From Rotaria sordida (lineage: Eukaryota > Rotifera > Eurotatoria > Philodinida > Philodinidae), in assembly GCA_905250125.1 (NCBI GenBank), contig CAJNOL010001236.1, forward strand, positions 529 through 64,528: a stretch of 64,000 bases of DNA. The letters are read 5' to 3'. Each line of letters starts with the position of its first letter. The stretch's first letter is position 1. The notes under the pieces were generated by a model. That model was not told the DNA's origin, ran no database searches, and saw nothing but the letters and a program-made list of their open reading frames with translations. Both the position numbers and the translations under genes were made by a program. Shown one piece after another: positions 1 to 12,549 of the stretch.

Positions 1-155
1 CCACATCCACATCCACACCGACACACCCACATCCACATCCACACCGACACACCCACATCCACATCCACATCCACATCCACACCGACACACCCACATCCAC
101 ATCCACACCGACATACCCACATCCACATCCACACCGGCACACCCACACTCTCAAG
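1..155. repeat. C-rich telomere-like minisatellite array
   Basis: Tandem array with a unit of about 26 bp made of CCACATCCACAT followed by CCACACCGACACAC, with one unit lengthened by 12 bp and single-base variants (gacata, ggcaca). Read on the minus strand it is G-rich (TGTGGATGTGG words) and resembles the bdelloid telomeric word TGTGGG, but with TGTGGA and TGTCGG variants. Only the C-rich strand orientation is seen because the array runs off the window edge. Confidence 0.85.
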
Positions 156-174
156 ATTTGATCTTATATCTTAT

Positions 175-540
175 ATGAATATATTGACATTCGTTTTACC
201 AAATATTATTCTTATCGTTTTGTATTACCTTTTAGTGAGTTATGTACATCGAATTTCATCAAGTATCAATGGCAATCACCAATTACGAATGCGGCGAGAT
301 TTGATAATAGTTCGTCGCATCATATTGCTCAACTTTCAATTAGTTCTCGTCGGCATTCCAGCGATGTATGCGGATTTTAATCATGATTGCGGATATAGCG
401 TTGGCTTTTCTATTTATTGTTCTCTGCCAAAATACACCAAATTTTCGACGAAATGTTGCTGAGTTTTTCAAATTAATACCTGGTTTTCTAATAAGCACAG
501 CTAATTGGGTCAGACCATTTACAGACCGTCATCGTTTTTG
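175..540 (+). pseudogene. GPCR-like C-terminal fragment, frame-broken
   Basis: An ATG-started frame of 95 codons opens with a hydrophobic helix (residues about 1-25), a short loop, then a basic stretch RRDLIIVRRIILL leading into a second hydrophobic helix (about residues 45-65). This helix-basic loop-helix order resembles TM5-ICL3-TM6 of rhodopsin-like receptors, which are numerous in bdelloids. There is no DRY, NPxxY or upstream TM1-4 sequence, and the frame ends soon after the second helix. A neighbouring frame stays open to about 540 with a basic tail (RPFTDRHRF), which suggests a frameshift. It sits directly after the telomere-like array, so the 5' part may have been lost at that junction. 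The family call is an inference; a chance hydrophobic frame is possible. Confidence 0.4.
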
Positions 541-1267
541 AATTTTGTTGTATTATGATTTTGTTCATAAAAAAAATTAAACCGGGTATCTCAATCGAAT
601 TTTTTACTATGTTCACTTTATACATCAATGAGCAATAGATTTAATGAGTCAATAAAGGCGAACTATGTATCGAGTAATTGACTAAGTGATAATGCACATA
701 GACCAATGCTGCATTCAAGCAACTCATACAAATGACACCGATAAGTATAAATACATATTTGACATGATTATCGTCGTATCAACTAGTCATCATGAATATG
801 GGTAATGTGAGAGAAAAGACGACTACCAATTTCAATGTAATGCGAAACACGTTGAGTTGAATTTATTTTTAATTTTCTATAATATTTGCTATTAATCAGT
901 GTTGATATATCGAACACGACAAAGAAAACTCTCATTTCTCGTACAGATCGTGAGAAGTTTTTTTTTTCTGAGACATTGTTGTCTACTAACTCTCTCATAC
1001 ATGATGATCAATGTTTTCTTTCTCCTTTTTGTTCAGATTCGAATATTTCAATTTTCGTCACTCGAATAGTTTAATCGTTTGAAATTGTTTTCTTCTGTGT
1101 TTTTAATATCGTAGTTCTCTTGATTAATTACTTAAATGGTAATTTATTAACTAATCAAGTTTATAAATAAATTTAAAAATCAGTTAATAACATTTATCAA
1201 TAGTCAATTAAAATGGTCAAATATAACTAGAAAACAGAGATGGACGGAACAACTAAAAAGTTATCCC
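463..1267. other. AT-rich stretch, no gene seen
   Basis: Two short frames on opposite strands near 783-1074 overlap almost completely and have low-complexity AT-driven composition; neither resembles a protein. I see no RNA gene or repeat here. Confidence 0.5.
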
Positions 1268-1328
1268 GCCACCGCAGTGTGAGTGTGGGATCTGGGTGTT
1301 GATCTTCTCATCAAAACTCACACCCCAT
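1268..1328. repeat. Telomere-like foldback (degenerate copy)
   Basis: G-rich arm GTGTGAGTGTGGGATCTGGG, core GTTGATCTTCTCATC, then a C-rich arm ACTCACACCCCATTG. Arm-core-arm order and core match the other telomere-like foldbacks in the window. Confidence 0.6.
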
Positions 1329-1331
1329 TGG

Positions 1332-2120
1332 GCAATTCGAAATTTGAGCAATATTTTTTTTTGTCATAGTCGGATAGAACTCGTCGAGTTAGCTAGAGAA
1401 TTGTTGTTTTTCACAAATCTAGACCACATTTTTGTCGCAAAACTTAAGCAAATTTAACTTTAAGGAAAATAAAGAAAGTCTATAATAATTGAAATACGTC
1501 AAATGCATCAAGTCTCGATAGTGTCAATATTTATCCAATTTTTTTCCCATCTTACTCGGCATATACTTAGGAAGAAAAGTTACTTATGCTTGTAATTAAC
1601 TTTTACTCTTCTTATAGCACACATCTGAACTGTTTCAAACTAGCAAATTAGTGTATATTTAATATACGATAAATATACACTAGTTTGCTAGTTTGAAACA
1701 GTCCCGATGTATGTTATACGAAGAACGAAAAAAACATTCGACGGTTACGTCATATTGTCACTATTGAATAGTGCTATCTATCATTTTGATAGTCTATTCT
1801 TTTCAACATGGACATTGCCTTTTACTAATTTTTGCTGTTATTAAAAAAACTAAATAAATTTTATAGAATTTGTTGCTTTTTTGCTATCATATCCAAAAAG
1901 TCGAATTTTTCAACAGTTAATTATCAGCATAAGTAACTTTTTTTCCTAAGTATATGATGAGTAAGATGGAAAAAAATTTGGATAAATATTGACACTACTG
2001 AGACTTGATACATTTGGTGTATTTCAATTTTTATAGACTTCCTTTATTTTCCTTAAAGTTAAATTTGCTTAAGTTTTATGACAAGAATGTAAAAAAAATA
2101 TTGCTCAAATTTCGATTTGC
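1332..2120. mobile_element. Foldback element with nested palindrome
   Basis: Positions 1332-1600 are the inverted complement of 1916-2120. The left arm carries about 70 extra bases near 1365-1430. Between the arms lies a second, nearly perfect palindrome (1614-1712; core arms 1630-1661 and 1670-1701, beginning CTGTTTCAAACTAGCAAA). No coding capacity is visible, so this is a non-autonomous foldback or MITE-type element. Target duplications were not identified with confidence. Confidence 0.75.
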
Positions 2121-2244
2121 TGGCACTTTAAATAGATTCTGGTTTTTTTCTTGGCTAGAAGATTAAAATAAAACAAAAAACACTTTAAACAATATAAAAA
2201 AAACGTTATTGAAGTTTTCTGCACGAATTCTAATTAGTCTTTAG

Positions 2245-4895
2245 TTATTCAGTTTGGTTACGACTTTCTAATGTTGCATCATCATTATTTCCAACATAAA
2301 CGGTTCTTTTAGGAAGATTATTGGCTTTCGTATCTTTAATTTCTTTTTTCGCCGCTTTAATCTCTTTGACATATTTATCTCTGTTAGGTATATTATTATA
2401 ACCTTGTCCATCTTCTTTAATCCCCACAGTAGAATACAGTTCTAGATTAACTTTTCTTAATTGTTCATAACCTAGAGATTGACTTGTTTTATGATTGGAC
2501 ATGTTGATAGTTTGATGTAATATTTCTTCACGTTTCTTATGAGTAGAAGCTTGTAATCGCTGAAGAAGTTTTGTTTTAGCAGTTTCTGATTTCATTGTTA
2601 ACTCTTCAAGGTTAATATTTGAATGAGAAAAAACGTCTTGTTTTTTCGCTTCCACTTGTTTTTGTAATAAATCTATATATCCTGCTGTTTCTGTTTGTAA
2701 TTTATCAATGAAATCCTCTATTTGTTTTCGATAATATGTTTCTGTTTGATTCATTTGTGTACGACCATCTTTTATTATATCATTAATAATATTCTGTCGT
2801 GCTTGTACAAGTCGATTGATCTCTTGTTGCTCCTTGGATGAAATTTTCAATAAACACTCTTGAAGAATTTCATCACCCTGTGTAGCAATAGAATGGAGAT
2901 TGGATAGATATATATCAATCTCTTCTGAAACGGATGAATTAATACAACCATGTATTTCATTTTGAACGTCTGCAATAATATCCCATGAACTCCCATGACG
3001 ATGATATTTTTGTTGCCAACTTTTATTTTGTGTTTCTTTCTGTTGAAGGTTTGTACTACTTGGTAACTTTCCTTTTGATGGAATGCTAGGATTTATTTTA
3101 AGCTATAACACAAAAAGATAATTAGTTCTATATATTTTTTTTCTTTTTATTTAATCAATTGAGAAATTAGAAAAAAAACTAATTAGAGGATAATTGTTTA
3201 TTTCATGCAATTAGAAAAATAATATGATAGAAAACGAATCGAGTTATTGAATGACAAGTGAAACAAATCAATTCAATAGAATCTGACAAGTGTAAGAGTA
3301 ACAAAAGCTTGTTTGTGCAACTCCATTGAGGCTAAAATGTGGAGCTCATAGATTTTTTTAGTCTCATTATACTTATCTAAAATACGTCAAATGAAAAATC
3401 TCTCGCATTTATATTTTGCATTTCGAACACTATTTTTTTCTTTTCTTTATGGGTACTCTATTTTTTGTTTACCTTATTGCTATTTGCCCGTTATTTTTCT
3501 TTTTCACATTCCGTTTTTCATAACTTAATATTACTAATATTCTAACTATTGATTGAACTGGCAAATAATCCTGTTATACATATTGATCATCTCTCAAAGG
3601 TAGAAATCAATCAATTCAATTTTTATCTGCGCAAAAATAAAAATCTGTATTATTTAGAACATTTACAAACTTATTCTAGTCATTCAAATTTCAATGAAAG
3701 CTTTAAAATATTCTTAAACAATTGAAACTTTGTCGTTAATGCCATTCAGTACTTTTTCTGATGCCTATGGTCCACAGTTGCTAAAGTCTATAATAGGAGT
3801 GAGAAGTCGAAAAACTTTGGCTCAAAACTCACACTCGCTAGTTTCTTCGAAAGATATGTGAGTTCCACAAAAGAAACTGGACTCATGATGGAAGATTCCT
3901 AAGTTTAAATTGCCAATTGAGCTGACATTTTGCCTAAGAGTAGGCTCCGACAAGACTAGTAGAAATCTGTAAGAGTTCATCCCGATACGTTGTACTCGCT
4001 AAGTTATTACAATTTTACTGAATTTTTTAAATTTCTGACAAAGTATTTCATCAGCCCCATGAGCATGTGTTGTTCTTGATATATCGAATGTTGAAAACAT
4101 TAGGCTTTCTTACTTTTTCTTGTGATGGATAATTTTTGTTTTAGATATTCAATATCTGAAGAACAACATATCGTTTTGGGCTGAATTTTTTAGAACATTC
4201 AACGATCCACGAGACTGACTTATAAGAAAAAGATAAGTTCGATTGGTGGATTACGCTTGGGAAGATTCCTTCGTTAGAGATGCCATTTTCTTCTGTCAGA
4301 TAATCATTTCTCTTAATGATTGTAAACAAAGTTTTTAAAAAAGATTCATACATTATGTTAATAATCAGCAACTTATAGTCCGATACAAAACGGTCGATGT
4401 TGGTGTAGAGTTTTTCTTGCTCAATTTCCTATTGTAGATTTACAACGAACATATTAACTGTCTTCACAGATTAAAGTAAGGCAAAATTGAAATACCAATT
4501 AAATGGACTGGAATAATAGAGTATGTTTATATTGCATGATGAGTATCATAGATATTCAGTTACGACTCACATTTATGCTATGTTCTTCTTTTTCTTTCAT
4601 CTCTAGCATCTCTTAGATTTCTAACTATGTAATAATAACGAATGAAAAAAATTCTCTAAATAAATTTACATTTTTCTTTTAAAACGGTAGATGTTCGAAG
4701 AAAAAAAATTAGAATAGAAATCATATTTTACTTCGATGTTTCTGTTAATAATGGTTGAAAAATCTGCATTTTCAACAATTTGGTACAAGCTGGTTACATC
4801 TGGTGATCCGATTCTGAGACTTGGTTTTGGTTGTGGTGGTGGCTGTTGTGGCGGTGGTTGTTGCGGAGGTGGTGGCGGTGGTAATCGTGGTGGTT
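2245..4895 (-). CDS. Pro-rich / coiled-coil protein, two exons seen, 5' end missing
   Basis: Exons in coding order: 4895-4732 (164 nt) and 3102-2245 (858 nt including TAA). The first starts after a TTTTGTAG acceptor and ends before a GTAAAA donor. The second starts after a TTATAG acceptor. Phases agree (the first exon begins with two codon bases and ends at phase 0; the second begins at phase 0), giving at least 339 residues. The first exon encodes a proline/glutamine tract (PPPPPPQQPPPQQPPPQPKP). The second encodes a long polar, Glu/Lys/Gln-rich helical region expected to form a coiled coil, with no enzyme motif. The intron (3103-4731) is long and holds pieces of a MITE also found at 10.2 and 48.7 kb. 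The start-bearing exon was not found; the ATG frame at 5688-5491 is a candidate but its phase could not be matched. Function unknown. Confidence 0.5.
3295..3870 (-). mobile_element. MITE copy (same family as 10.2 and 48.7 kb)
   Basis: Segments 3295-3440 and 3765-3870 match, in inverse orientation, the elements at 10186-10405 and 48726-48925. Shared words include CTAAAATGTGGAGCTCA (inverted), CTCACACTCGC and ATATGTGAGTTCCACA. The middle (about 3440-3760) is longer than in the other copies, so this may be the least internally deleted member. It lies inside an intron of the Pro-rich/coiled-coil gene. Confidence 0.65.
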
Positions 4896-5490
4896 CTACA
4901 AAAGGTTTATTATTAAAAGAAAACTAATGATGAGAATAAGATAAATATTTATTGAAATCTGACCTCATTGCTACTGTTGATGTTGACAGTAGTTATCAAG
5001 GCTTATTATTTAACGGCTGATGCAAAAGTTCTATTATGTTTTACTTCTTTACAACGGGCATATCCTGAAACAACACTAAAATGTAGTCTTTAAAAAGTAA
5101 CTGGCAATGACTATGAAAAAATGAGACAATATTTCAGTATTTTTTGAATTTCTTCTATACATTCTATCGTACTTTGTCGCTCTTTTCTTCATTATATTCA
5201 TTGTTTAATCTTCTATGAGCCTGTTAGAAACCAATAGAGCATCGCTTAAAGATCGACTTCTTTATATGTAGACATTGCGAGTTATTTATTACAGATCATA
5301 TTTTAGTATTATTTCATGATGTGCTTGTTATGCAAAAGACAAGACATAATGGAAACTTCTTGGATATATACTTGCATATCACTTTCAGCGTAGATTCTAA
5401 ATGTATATTTTTGATTTCTAGAACATATTTTGGTCTATAAAAAATGCAATAAGATTTTCTTAGGAATCTTTGCATGAGCCATTAAAATAA

Positions 5491-5688
5491 CTAATGATTT
5501 GAATATGACAAATATTTACAAGAAGTTGAACTCACTGTACCTATTGAAATCTGAGTAAATTTATCATGGTTCATATCACAGCAGCAACAACAGAGACAGC
5601 AATCTCGACTACACCAGTACCAACGACAACAATACCAACTAAAACAATAGCAGCGGCACACTGTCCAACGACAACAGTGTGCACCCAT
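5491..5688 (-). other. Cys/Trp-rich short frame, status uncertain
   Basis: ATG frame of 65 codons, extremely rich in Cys and Trp in its first 37 residues. The complementary strand reads as a Thr/Ala-rich frame from about 5564, so a low-complexity ACA/GTTG repeat alone could explain both. It could be an upstream exon of the minus-strand coiled-coil gene, but splice phase could not be matched. Confidence 0.2.
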
Positions 5689-5699
5689 GATTAATGATT

Positions 5700-6227
5700 A
5701 TCTAGAAAAAAATCAAATATAAATATTCATTTAAACAATCATCTAACGCCATCGAAACATTAGAAGACCTACTTGAATAAATGAAGCAGAAGAGATATTA
5801 GAAGACCACACCCTGAAAATCGATTTTTAAAAATAATTTCTGTAACCTATTGATCTTTATAGTATTTCCAGGTCAATGATTTCGGCCTACAGATACCGCA
5901 GAAACCCGTCGAAAACAGTAGTGTAAAACTTGAATTCAACTAAGATTTCAACTTTTAATTTTCAAGCTCCAATTATTATTGCCTTTCCAGTGGTGACTTT
6001 TCAAGTTCGACATATCAGTCCTTCAGCCGACAATGTTGATCTGGCTAGTGTCCACTGATGAGCATGCCATTTTCGATTGACGTGATATAGAATCATGAAA
6101 ACTTTAGGATAGATATATCTTGAATTGCGTTACAAAACAAAACAGCTCCGAGCTCTAGATGTCGCTAGTAGTACTAAATCATCAATCAATATATGTTGTG
6201 TAACCGATTCTTCAACATTGAAACTTT
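5700..6227. other. No gene recognised
   Basis: AT-rich sequence with only short frames. The minus frame 6130-6384 runs into the adjacent inverted repeat and shows no family resemblance. Confidence 0.4.
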
Positions 6228-7548
6228 TAAGGTGCTCCAAATGCAAAAACAGAACAAAAAAAAAATTTTCTTGATTTACACATGATTTGATAGAGCTCGT
6301 TGATATGTATTTTTTTATTGTGTTTTGATCAAATTTTGGATATAAAATCTTAAAAACACTAAAAAATGCGTAAAAAATGGACAAATGACTATTTTGGAAA
6401 AAAAATTCAAAATTTCACTCCTTTACACTCATAATAATTTTCTAAAACTATTTTATTTGGATTCAGCACCTCAAAGTGAGTATTATCACGTAGGTTTGAG
6501 TGATTTCGAACATGTTAATCGATTTCTATAAGACCAATAATGATTAAAAAAAATGACATAGTGATACCCTTCTCCCGCAAAATCTATGTAGTCTTTTATT
6601 TGAAAAGTTTTCCTCAATATTCTTACATCAATCGAATCATCATCTAAAATCGAAGAAAAGTACGTATTTGTTTGAAAAAATTTTGTTCTCTGGCTGAGAA
6701 ATACCATTGTCTTTAAACCAAGGCCTGTATAAAACTCAAATCCTGCCCGTAAGCTTCATTTTCGTCACCAATATTCGATTTTTATGCAATAAAATTGTGA
6801 TATTCAGAATCAGCATAAAAAACTTAGTCGAATAGGCTGTGCTTCAAATCATTTAGCTAACTTTCGATTTTTGACGTTTGAGACTGAAAATTGGAAAAAA
6901 AATGAAAATGCTCAGAAATTGTTGATTTCTATCACATTCGACTATGGTTTTTATGCTGATTCCGAATGTCACAATTTTATTACATAAAAGTCGAGTATTG
7001 GTGGCGAAAATGAAGTTTTACGAGCAGAATTTTAGTCTTATACCGGTGTCGGTTTAAAGACAATAGTATTTCTCAGCCAGAAAACAAAAATTTTTCAAAC
7101 AGATACGCAATTTTCTTCGATATTAGGTGGCGATTCGATTGATGTAAGAATATTGAGGAAAAATTTTCAAATAAAAGACAACATCGGTTTGCAGGAGAAG
7201 GGTATCACTATGTCATTTTTTTTTATCATTATTGATCGTACGGAAATCCATTAACATGTTCGAACTTATTCCAAGTCACTCAAACTTACATGGTAATACT
7301 TACTTTGAAGTGCTGAATCCAAGTAAAATAGTTTTAGAAAATTATTATGAGTGTAAAGGGATGAAATTTTGAATTTTTTTCCAAAATGGTCATTTGTCCA
7401 TTTTTTACGCATGTTTTAGTGTTTTTAAGATTTTATACCCAAAATTTGATCAAAACACAATAAAAAAATACATATCAACAAGCTCTATCAAATCATGTGT
7501 AAATCAAGAAAAAAATTTTTGCTCCGTTTTTGCATTTGGAGCACCTTA
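6228..7548. mobile_element. 1.3 kb inverted repeat with 600-bp arms
   Basis: The left arm 6228-6834 is the inverted complement of 6934-7548, with a spacer of about 100 bp. The outer ends share TAAGGTGCTCCAAATGCAAAA and the inner ends share GAATCAGCATAAAA. Arms differ by scattered substitutions and small indels, so this is an aged duplication rather than an assembly fold. Frames in both arms (for example 6486-6707 on the minus strand) are mirror copies and show no known domain. If transcribed it would form a long hairpin RNA. Confidence 0.85.
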
Positions 7549-10500
7549 CTGAAAATGAGGGAAAGGTGGTTCGCAATTCTGTTTCCAAAATATCATGTTG
7601 AGATTAAAGATGCCATATATTTCAATACTTAAGCAAAACAATATTATACATATATACTTAGATTTAAGAACTTTGTATCTATCTGATGGTTAAACGGTTC
7701 CAGTAACAGATCTTATTCTTTGGAAAAAAGCATCCTATTGAACATTGTACCAAGATGTTAGGGTGTGTTGACTGTATTGTGTGAAAAACACTCTTCTTAC
7801 TAACGATTGTCTCCTATTTTTTCAGCGGATATTATCTATTTCTTTCTCGTTTTACTCGTGTAGAATAGGTGAAATACACTAGTTTACTAACAATTTATTG
7901 GGCACAAATGAATTAAAACTTAGGATTCTCGACGAGACTACCAAAAACTATGACTTGGTTTTTTTAGATGCATAATACAAGATTCTCTTTTGTAACCTAT
8001 AAACGATAAGACAAAATAGAAGACTCTGGCTCTTCTAATGTATCGATAGCATTACAAAAAAAGAAAACAATTGAACTTCAAATTTTTTCTATTGTTCGTA
8101 TCTTATTAATATTATTAATTATTGAAATAATTATTAAACAAAAAAAGAAGAATTTTCTAATTGGATTTCAAAACAATTTAATTTTTCGTAAAATAATTTA
8201 TTCAAATCAAATGAATATCTTATTTTTAATATATTGGCAAATTATTTAGTGAATTGTTCTTTTTCTTGTTTCATTTGTATCTTAAATGAACCAAATGATA
8301 CGTATTTTATTAATGTTAATCATTGATTCGTCATTGTAAAGTATATTTTCACTTCGATCAATCGAAAAGCTATTAACTCAATTTTCTAGTAATTACTTAC
8401 TTGATTAATGACCTTCATTCGACTTGAATTCGTTTAAACATTATCACATCAGTACAAAACAAATATATCTCGAAGGTTAGCAGAATTTTTTCATGATAAA
8501 AAGAACTTATTCAACAAGAAATCATAAATAAGTTTATTTAGAACGAAGTCAAGATACAAAATGGAACTTTTCGTTCAACTTGGTTATTTCACGATTTTTC
8601 GAAATTGTGTGCTATAAAGCAAGTCATAAATAAAGATTTCATTCACAATCAATTCGATTGTAGGAACGTGAGCAATTTTGATCGGCACGGCCATTTCAAT
8701 TGCCTATCAACGGTATCTTAAAACAAACAAAAATATGGTTTCTTTACTAATCAAAGAATTATTGGTATATAAATAATTCTTTTTGTATGACTGAGTTTTG
8801 TTTTATCTATAAACTCTACCGTCGATTATCGATACACCGACAAGTCTTTTTCAGTCAAAAGTTAAAAAATTATTGAAATAGTTAAAAGATCTGATTGATA
8901 CCTATTTCAAGTATGCAAATTGTTTTTCAACATTTATTTTTTCTTAAATTAGAGAAAATAATGAAATCAAGCGCAGAAAACTCATAATATGTTGTTATCT
9001 TCCAGTTATTTTCTAATAGAAATCATTCTCAACTATTGTCTTAAGAAAAACCAAGGTTATGATCCTTCTCAAGATTGAACAATTAAAAGTTTCTTATTTT
9101 AATACATCATTCTATTCTTAAATATTGTCATAAATGACTTCTGATATGTTAAAAATTGTACTAGTACATTCATGCTCAAATAGTCATATCTGATTCCTTT
9201 TCATATAAAAAAGAAATAAGAAATCCGCAATTGAATACTTACAGTCCATAGTATTGAGCTCACTATAATAAATAAAAACCACTTGATGATGATTATATTC
9301 TAGTCTACTAAAATATTTTGCTTATTTTACATAGCAAATAATCAGTAGATCGAGAGATCTGAAAAAAATGGAGATAAAATTAAAATTCATTCATTATATT
9401 CAGTTTCTTTCACATAATTTTATTTTTATTTAACTGTAATTAAATTTAATTGATCGATAGCAACAGTTTTTATAGGCCAAAAAAAGAAATTGCATTCAAA
9501 GAAGTACGTATCTAAAGACATGTTCTTCCACCAACTTGAAAAAGAAGAGTGAGGATAGAAAAGAGAAAAACAATTCAGAATTGTAGTCATGCCGATGACG
9601 ACGGCTACTATGCTTCAATCACAATCGTCTCGTATTTGTTTTAAAATAAAATATATGCATGATAAACACAAAGAAAAAACAATGATTAAAAAGAAATAAA
9701 TTAACGTAAAAAAATTGAAAAAAAGAAACATACTGTATGTAGACAATATTATTTTGTTTTAGTCTGAACCTTTCAAACACATATATATTAATATAATGTT
9801 TATCTTTTTATTTTCATAGCAAATGTTAAACGTGAATAATATATAAATTGCTCAATGTTATGAAAAATTTTTTCTACTGTTTTACTCCTCTAATGTTATC
9901 GTAAAAATAGGTTTTTTTTTGTCCATACGATACAGGGCTGTGCGAGTCAAGCTATTTTTTCGCGGTCTATTTATTTTTATAAAGAATGCCAACAACAAGT
10001 TCTTCATTACAAGATATCTAGTTTCTAATTTTTATTCACGAAAACAAAATTAAGAAAAATCAAACATAGAATAAAATGGCATAACATTCACACTTTGACA
10101 CACTCTGACCCAATCCTACTGGAACTATTGATACAAATTAATAAAAATTCAATTATTTTATAATTCATTTATTTCGAATTAGTAAGTTTTAAGTCAAAGT
10201 TTTCTGGCTTCCCCTCTCCATTACAGACCTTAGCAACTCTACCGAAGGAAAAAGAAAAAAGTTCTGTTTGAAATGCAGAAATAAAACAACTCATTGCCTA
10301 CGAAAGTTTTCATTTGACATCTTTTTGTATAAGTTTAATGAGACTAAAGAATTCATGTGAGTGCCACATTTCAGCCTCAAAGAGGCTGTGCTAATAAGTT
10401 TTATTAGTATCAATATTGAGTATTTCTTCATAGATCCAATCTTAAAAAAGTAGAATGGAAGTCAACTAAAAATTCTAAAAACAAAATAACATTTGCAAAG

Positions 10501-12196
10501 AAAATGATTATCTATACAAACGAATTCTTTATAAATCATAAAATAATACGACGAATTTTTCTTTGATGGACATTCGTATAGTACATTTTTGAAATAATTG
10601 ATAGATCTTTTGGTCGTTTAGTTTGTCTCCTTTTATTTTATGGAATGTTTTCATTTCGACTGTATGAAAGAAGAATGGAGAAAATAAGAATGTGTCTTAA
10701 AATAATTTTTCATCTTGTCTTGTGTGAGGAGAAGAAGAAAGTATATAACAATATCATTCACCTTTGAGGCAAATATATATTCTATGTACACTTCTTTGGA
10801 AAAAGATATAAATATATAATTTTAGAGACTGTTTGTTTTGAAGAGAAGACTGAAGTATATGTTTATTTTTAATTGTAGATTAAATGTATTTAAGAGGATG
10901 TACTCAATCAACATTATTACATAATCAAAGTAAATATTCATTTCTTTCAGTTCATCTTCAAATCTTTCTTCTATTTTTCTCAAGGTTTAGTTTCAGGTGA
11001 AGATAGTAGTGTTATAACAAGTGCGACGAGTCTAACATCATCGGTAAAAGTAAATTCTTCTTGATTGATTTAATTTTGATGATTTAGACAATTTAATTCA
11101 TGACAACACAATTGAATAGCTTATTGATGGCAACACATGATAGTAATCATTATCTAATAACATCAAAGTTTTCAAAAATTTGACCATCTGAAATTAATTC
11201 TAAATAAGATGAAAATGAATAAGAAACTGTACTTGTTGATAATTACTAAAACTTTGGTTGCACACCTGAATGTAGATTTTCTATCTTATTTTTTCACTTA
11301 AGATTGATTAATCATATTTTTCCAGATCAATATCATTCTTCATTTGAACTTGATGTAAAACTTTATTTTGATTTTATGAAGAAATCATATTTGAATATGT
11401 ATTTATATATTATAGACTGAATTACATCAAATTTGTCAGAAAACCTCGACTAAAGCTGATATTAACGATGTGGATTTTGATAGAATACTTCTTTATTTTT
11501 TTTGAAGTTTTTGAGACTAGTGTTGTTATTAATATATTAAAACAGTGGAGTTTCTTTTTTTTATATTAGAGAAAAAAAACTGTATCTTTATTCTCTATCT
11601 GTTTAATTTCTTGTGTTATTCTGTTATGATGTATTATAAATTACTTAGTCGAAATTATTATTAATTTGATTAAAAAAAATTGAGCTTAGTCAATATAAAT
11701 TACCACTCCCCTACGTAGGTCTGGATTATTTTATTATCTCTGCAAAATAGATTTCAATTAAATGAAAGCAATCAATATGAAAAGATAATTAAAGGAAAGA
11801 ATAATGCAAATATAAAGGATAAATTGCTATAAAAACAAAGAATTATTTATTCTTCTTATCAGTTTTCTTCTCTAAGGTATGATATCACTTAATAATATAT
11901 CTGTGTTACTTTTGTTGATGATGATAACACCAGAATGATAACTCAAGAAAAAAAAGGTAGTAATAAATAGGAGAAAATTTTCTTAATTTTCATATTCATT
12001 GTCGAGCGTACAAAGGGTTGAAATACTACATTCTCCAGGTGAGAATCAATTATTATTATTTTAGCAACGACTACGGGTAACAAAGAATACGGAAAAGTTC
12101 ATCCTCAGTGATTAACTCTAAGTTTGAAGCATTATGCTTGATCTGATAGAAAGTAGAATTTAATTCGTCGAGAACAACAAAAAAGCCATTTTATGG
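7549..12196. other. 4.6 kb AT-rich gene-poor region
   Basis: No long frame on either strand. One MITE copy lies at 10186-10405. Two short plus-strand pieces could be exons: 10884-10929 (ATG TAT TTA..., followed by a GTAAATA donor) and 10987-11040 (Ser/Thr-rich, after a GGTTTAG acceptor and before GTAAAAG). Their phases are not convincing, so no gene is called. Confidence 0.4.
10186..10405 (+). mobile_element. MITE copy
   Basis: Matches 48726-48925 (TAAGTC-AAGTTTTC, CCTCTCCATTAC, TGTGAGTGCCACATTTCA, CTGTGCTAA-AAG) and, inverted, 3295-3870. It keeps internal sequence (AAATGCAGAAATA, TTTTCATTTGAC, TAATGAGACTAAA) also present in the 3 kb copy but lost from the 48 kb copy. Confidence 0.7.
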
Positions 12197-12549
12197 ATGC
12201 GCGATGTAACCATTGTTTCATGGAGGATAGGAATGTACCAAATCAAGTTAATTAAGGATGAGTATTCTTCAATCGAGTTTATCTGCACATCAACTGACAC
12301 ATGCCACAAATTATTTCGATCATATGATGTTGAATCTTACCTTTCGCAGCCCGTGACAGGTATTTCGACCTGCTATTCCTTTGATCTTCTTGTAGATCGT
12401 GATCAGCATAGCGATCGAGAAATTCTCAAGCGAAGTCCAAACAAAACTCAAGCTTTCTCAAGCACTAGCTTGTCAACCCCAAGCCTGAAGTTTGAGATTG
12501 CACTTGAAAAGCTTGAACTTAGTGCATTTAATTTCTTAAATTTTTTGTT

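Noticed and set aside
1-155. A true chromosome end
   Set aside because: The array is degenerate, has a 26-bp higher-order unit and is followed directly by ordinary sequence; the window start gives no evidence of a terminus.
4736-4927. Plus-strand Gly/Cys-rich frame
   Set aside because: It is the complement of the proline-rich exon on the minus strand, which has better splice and phase support.
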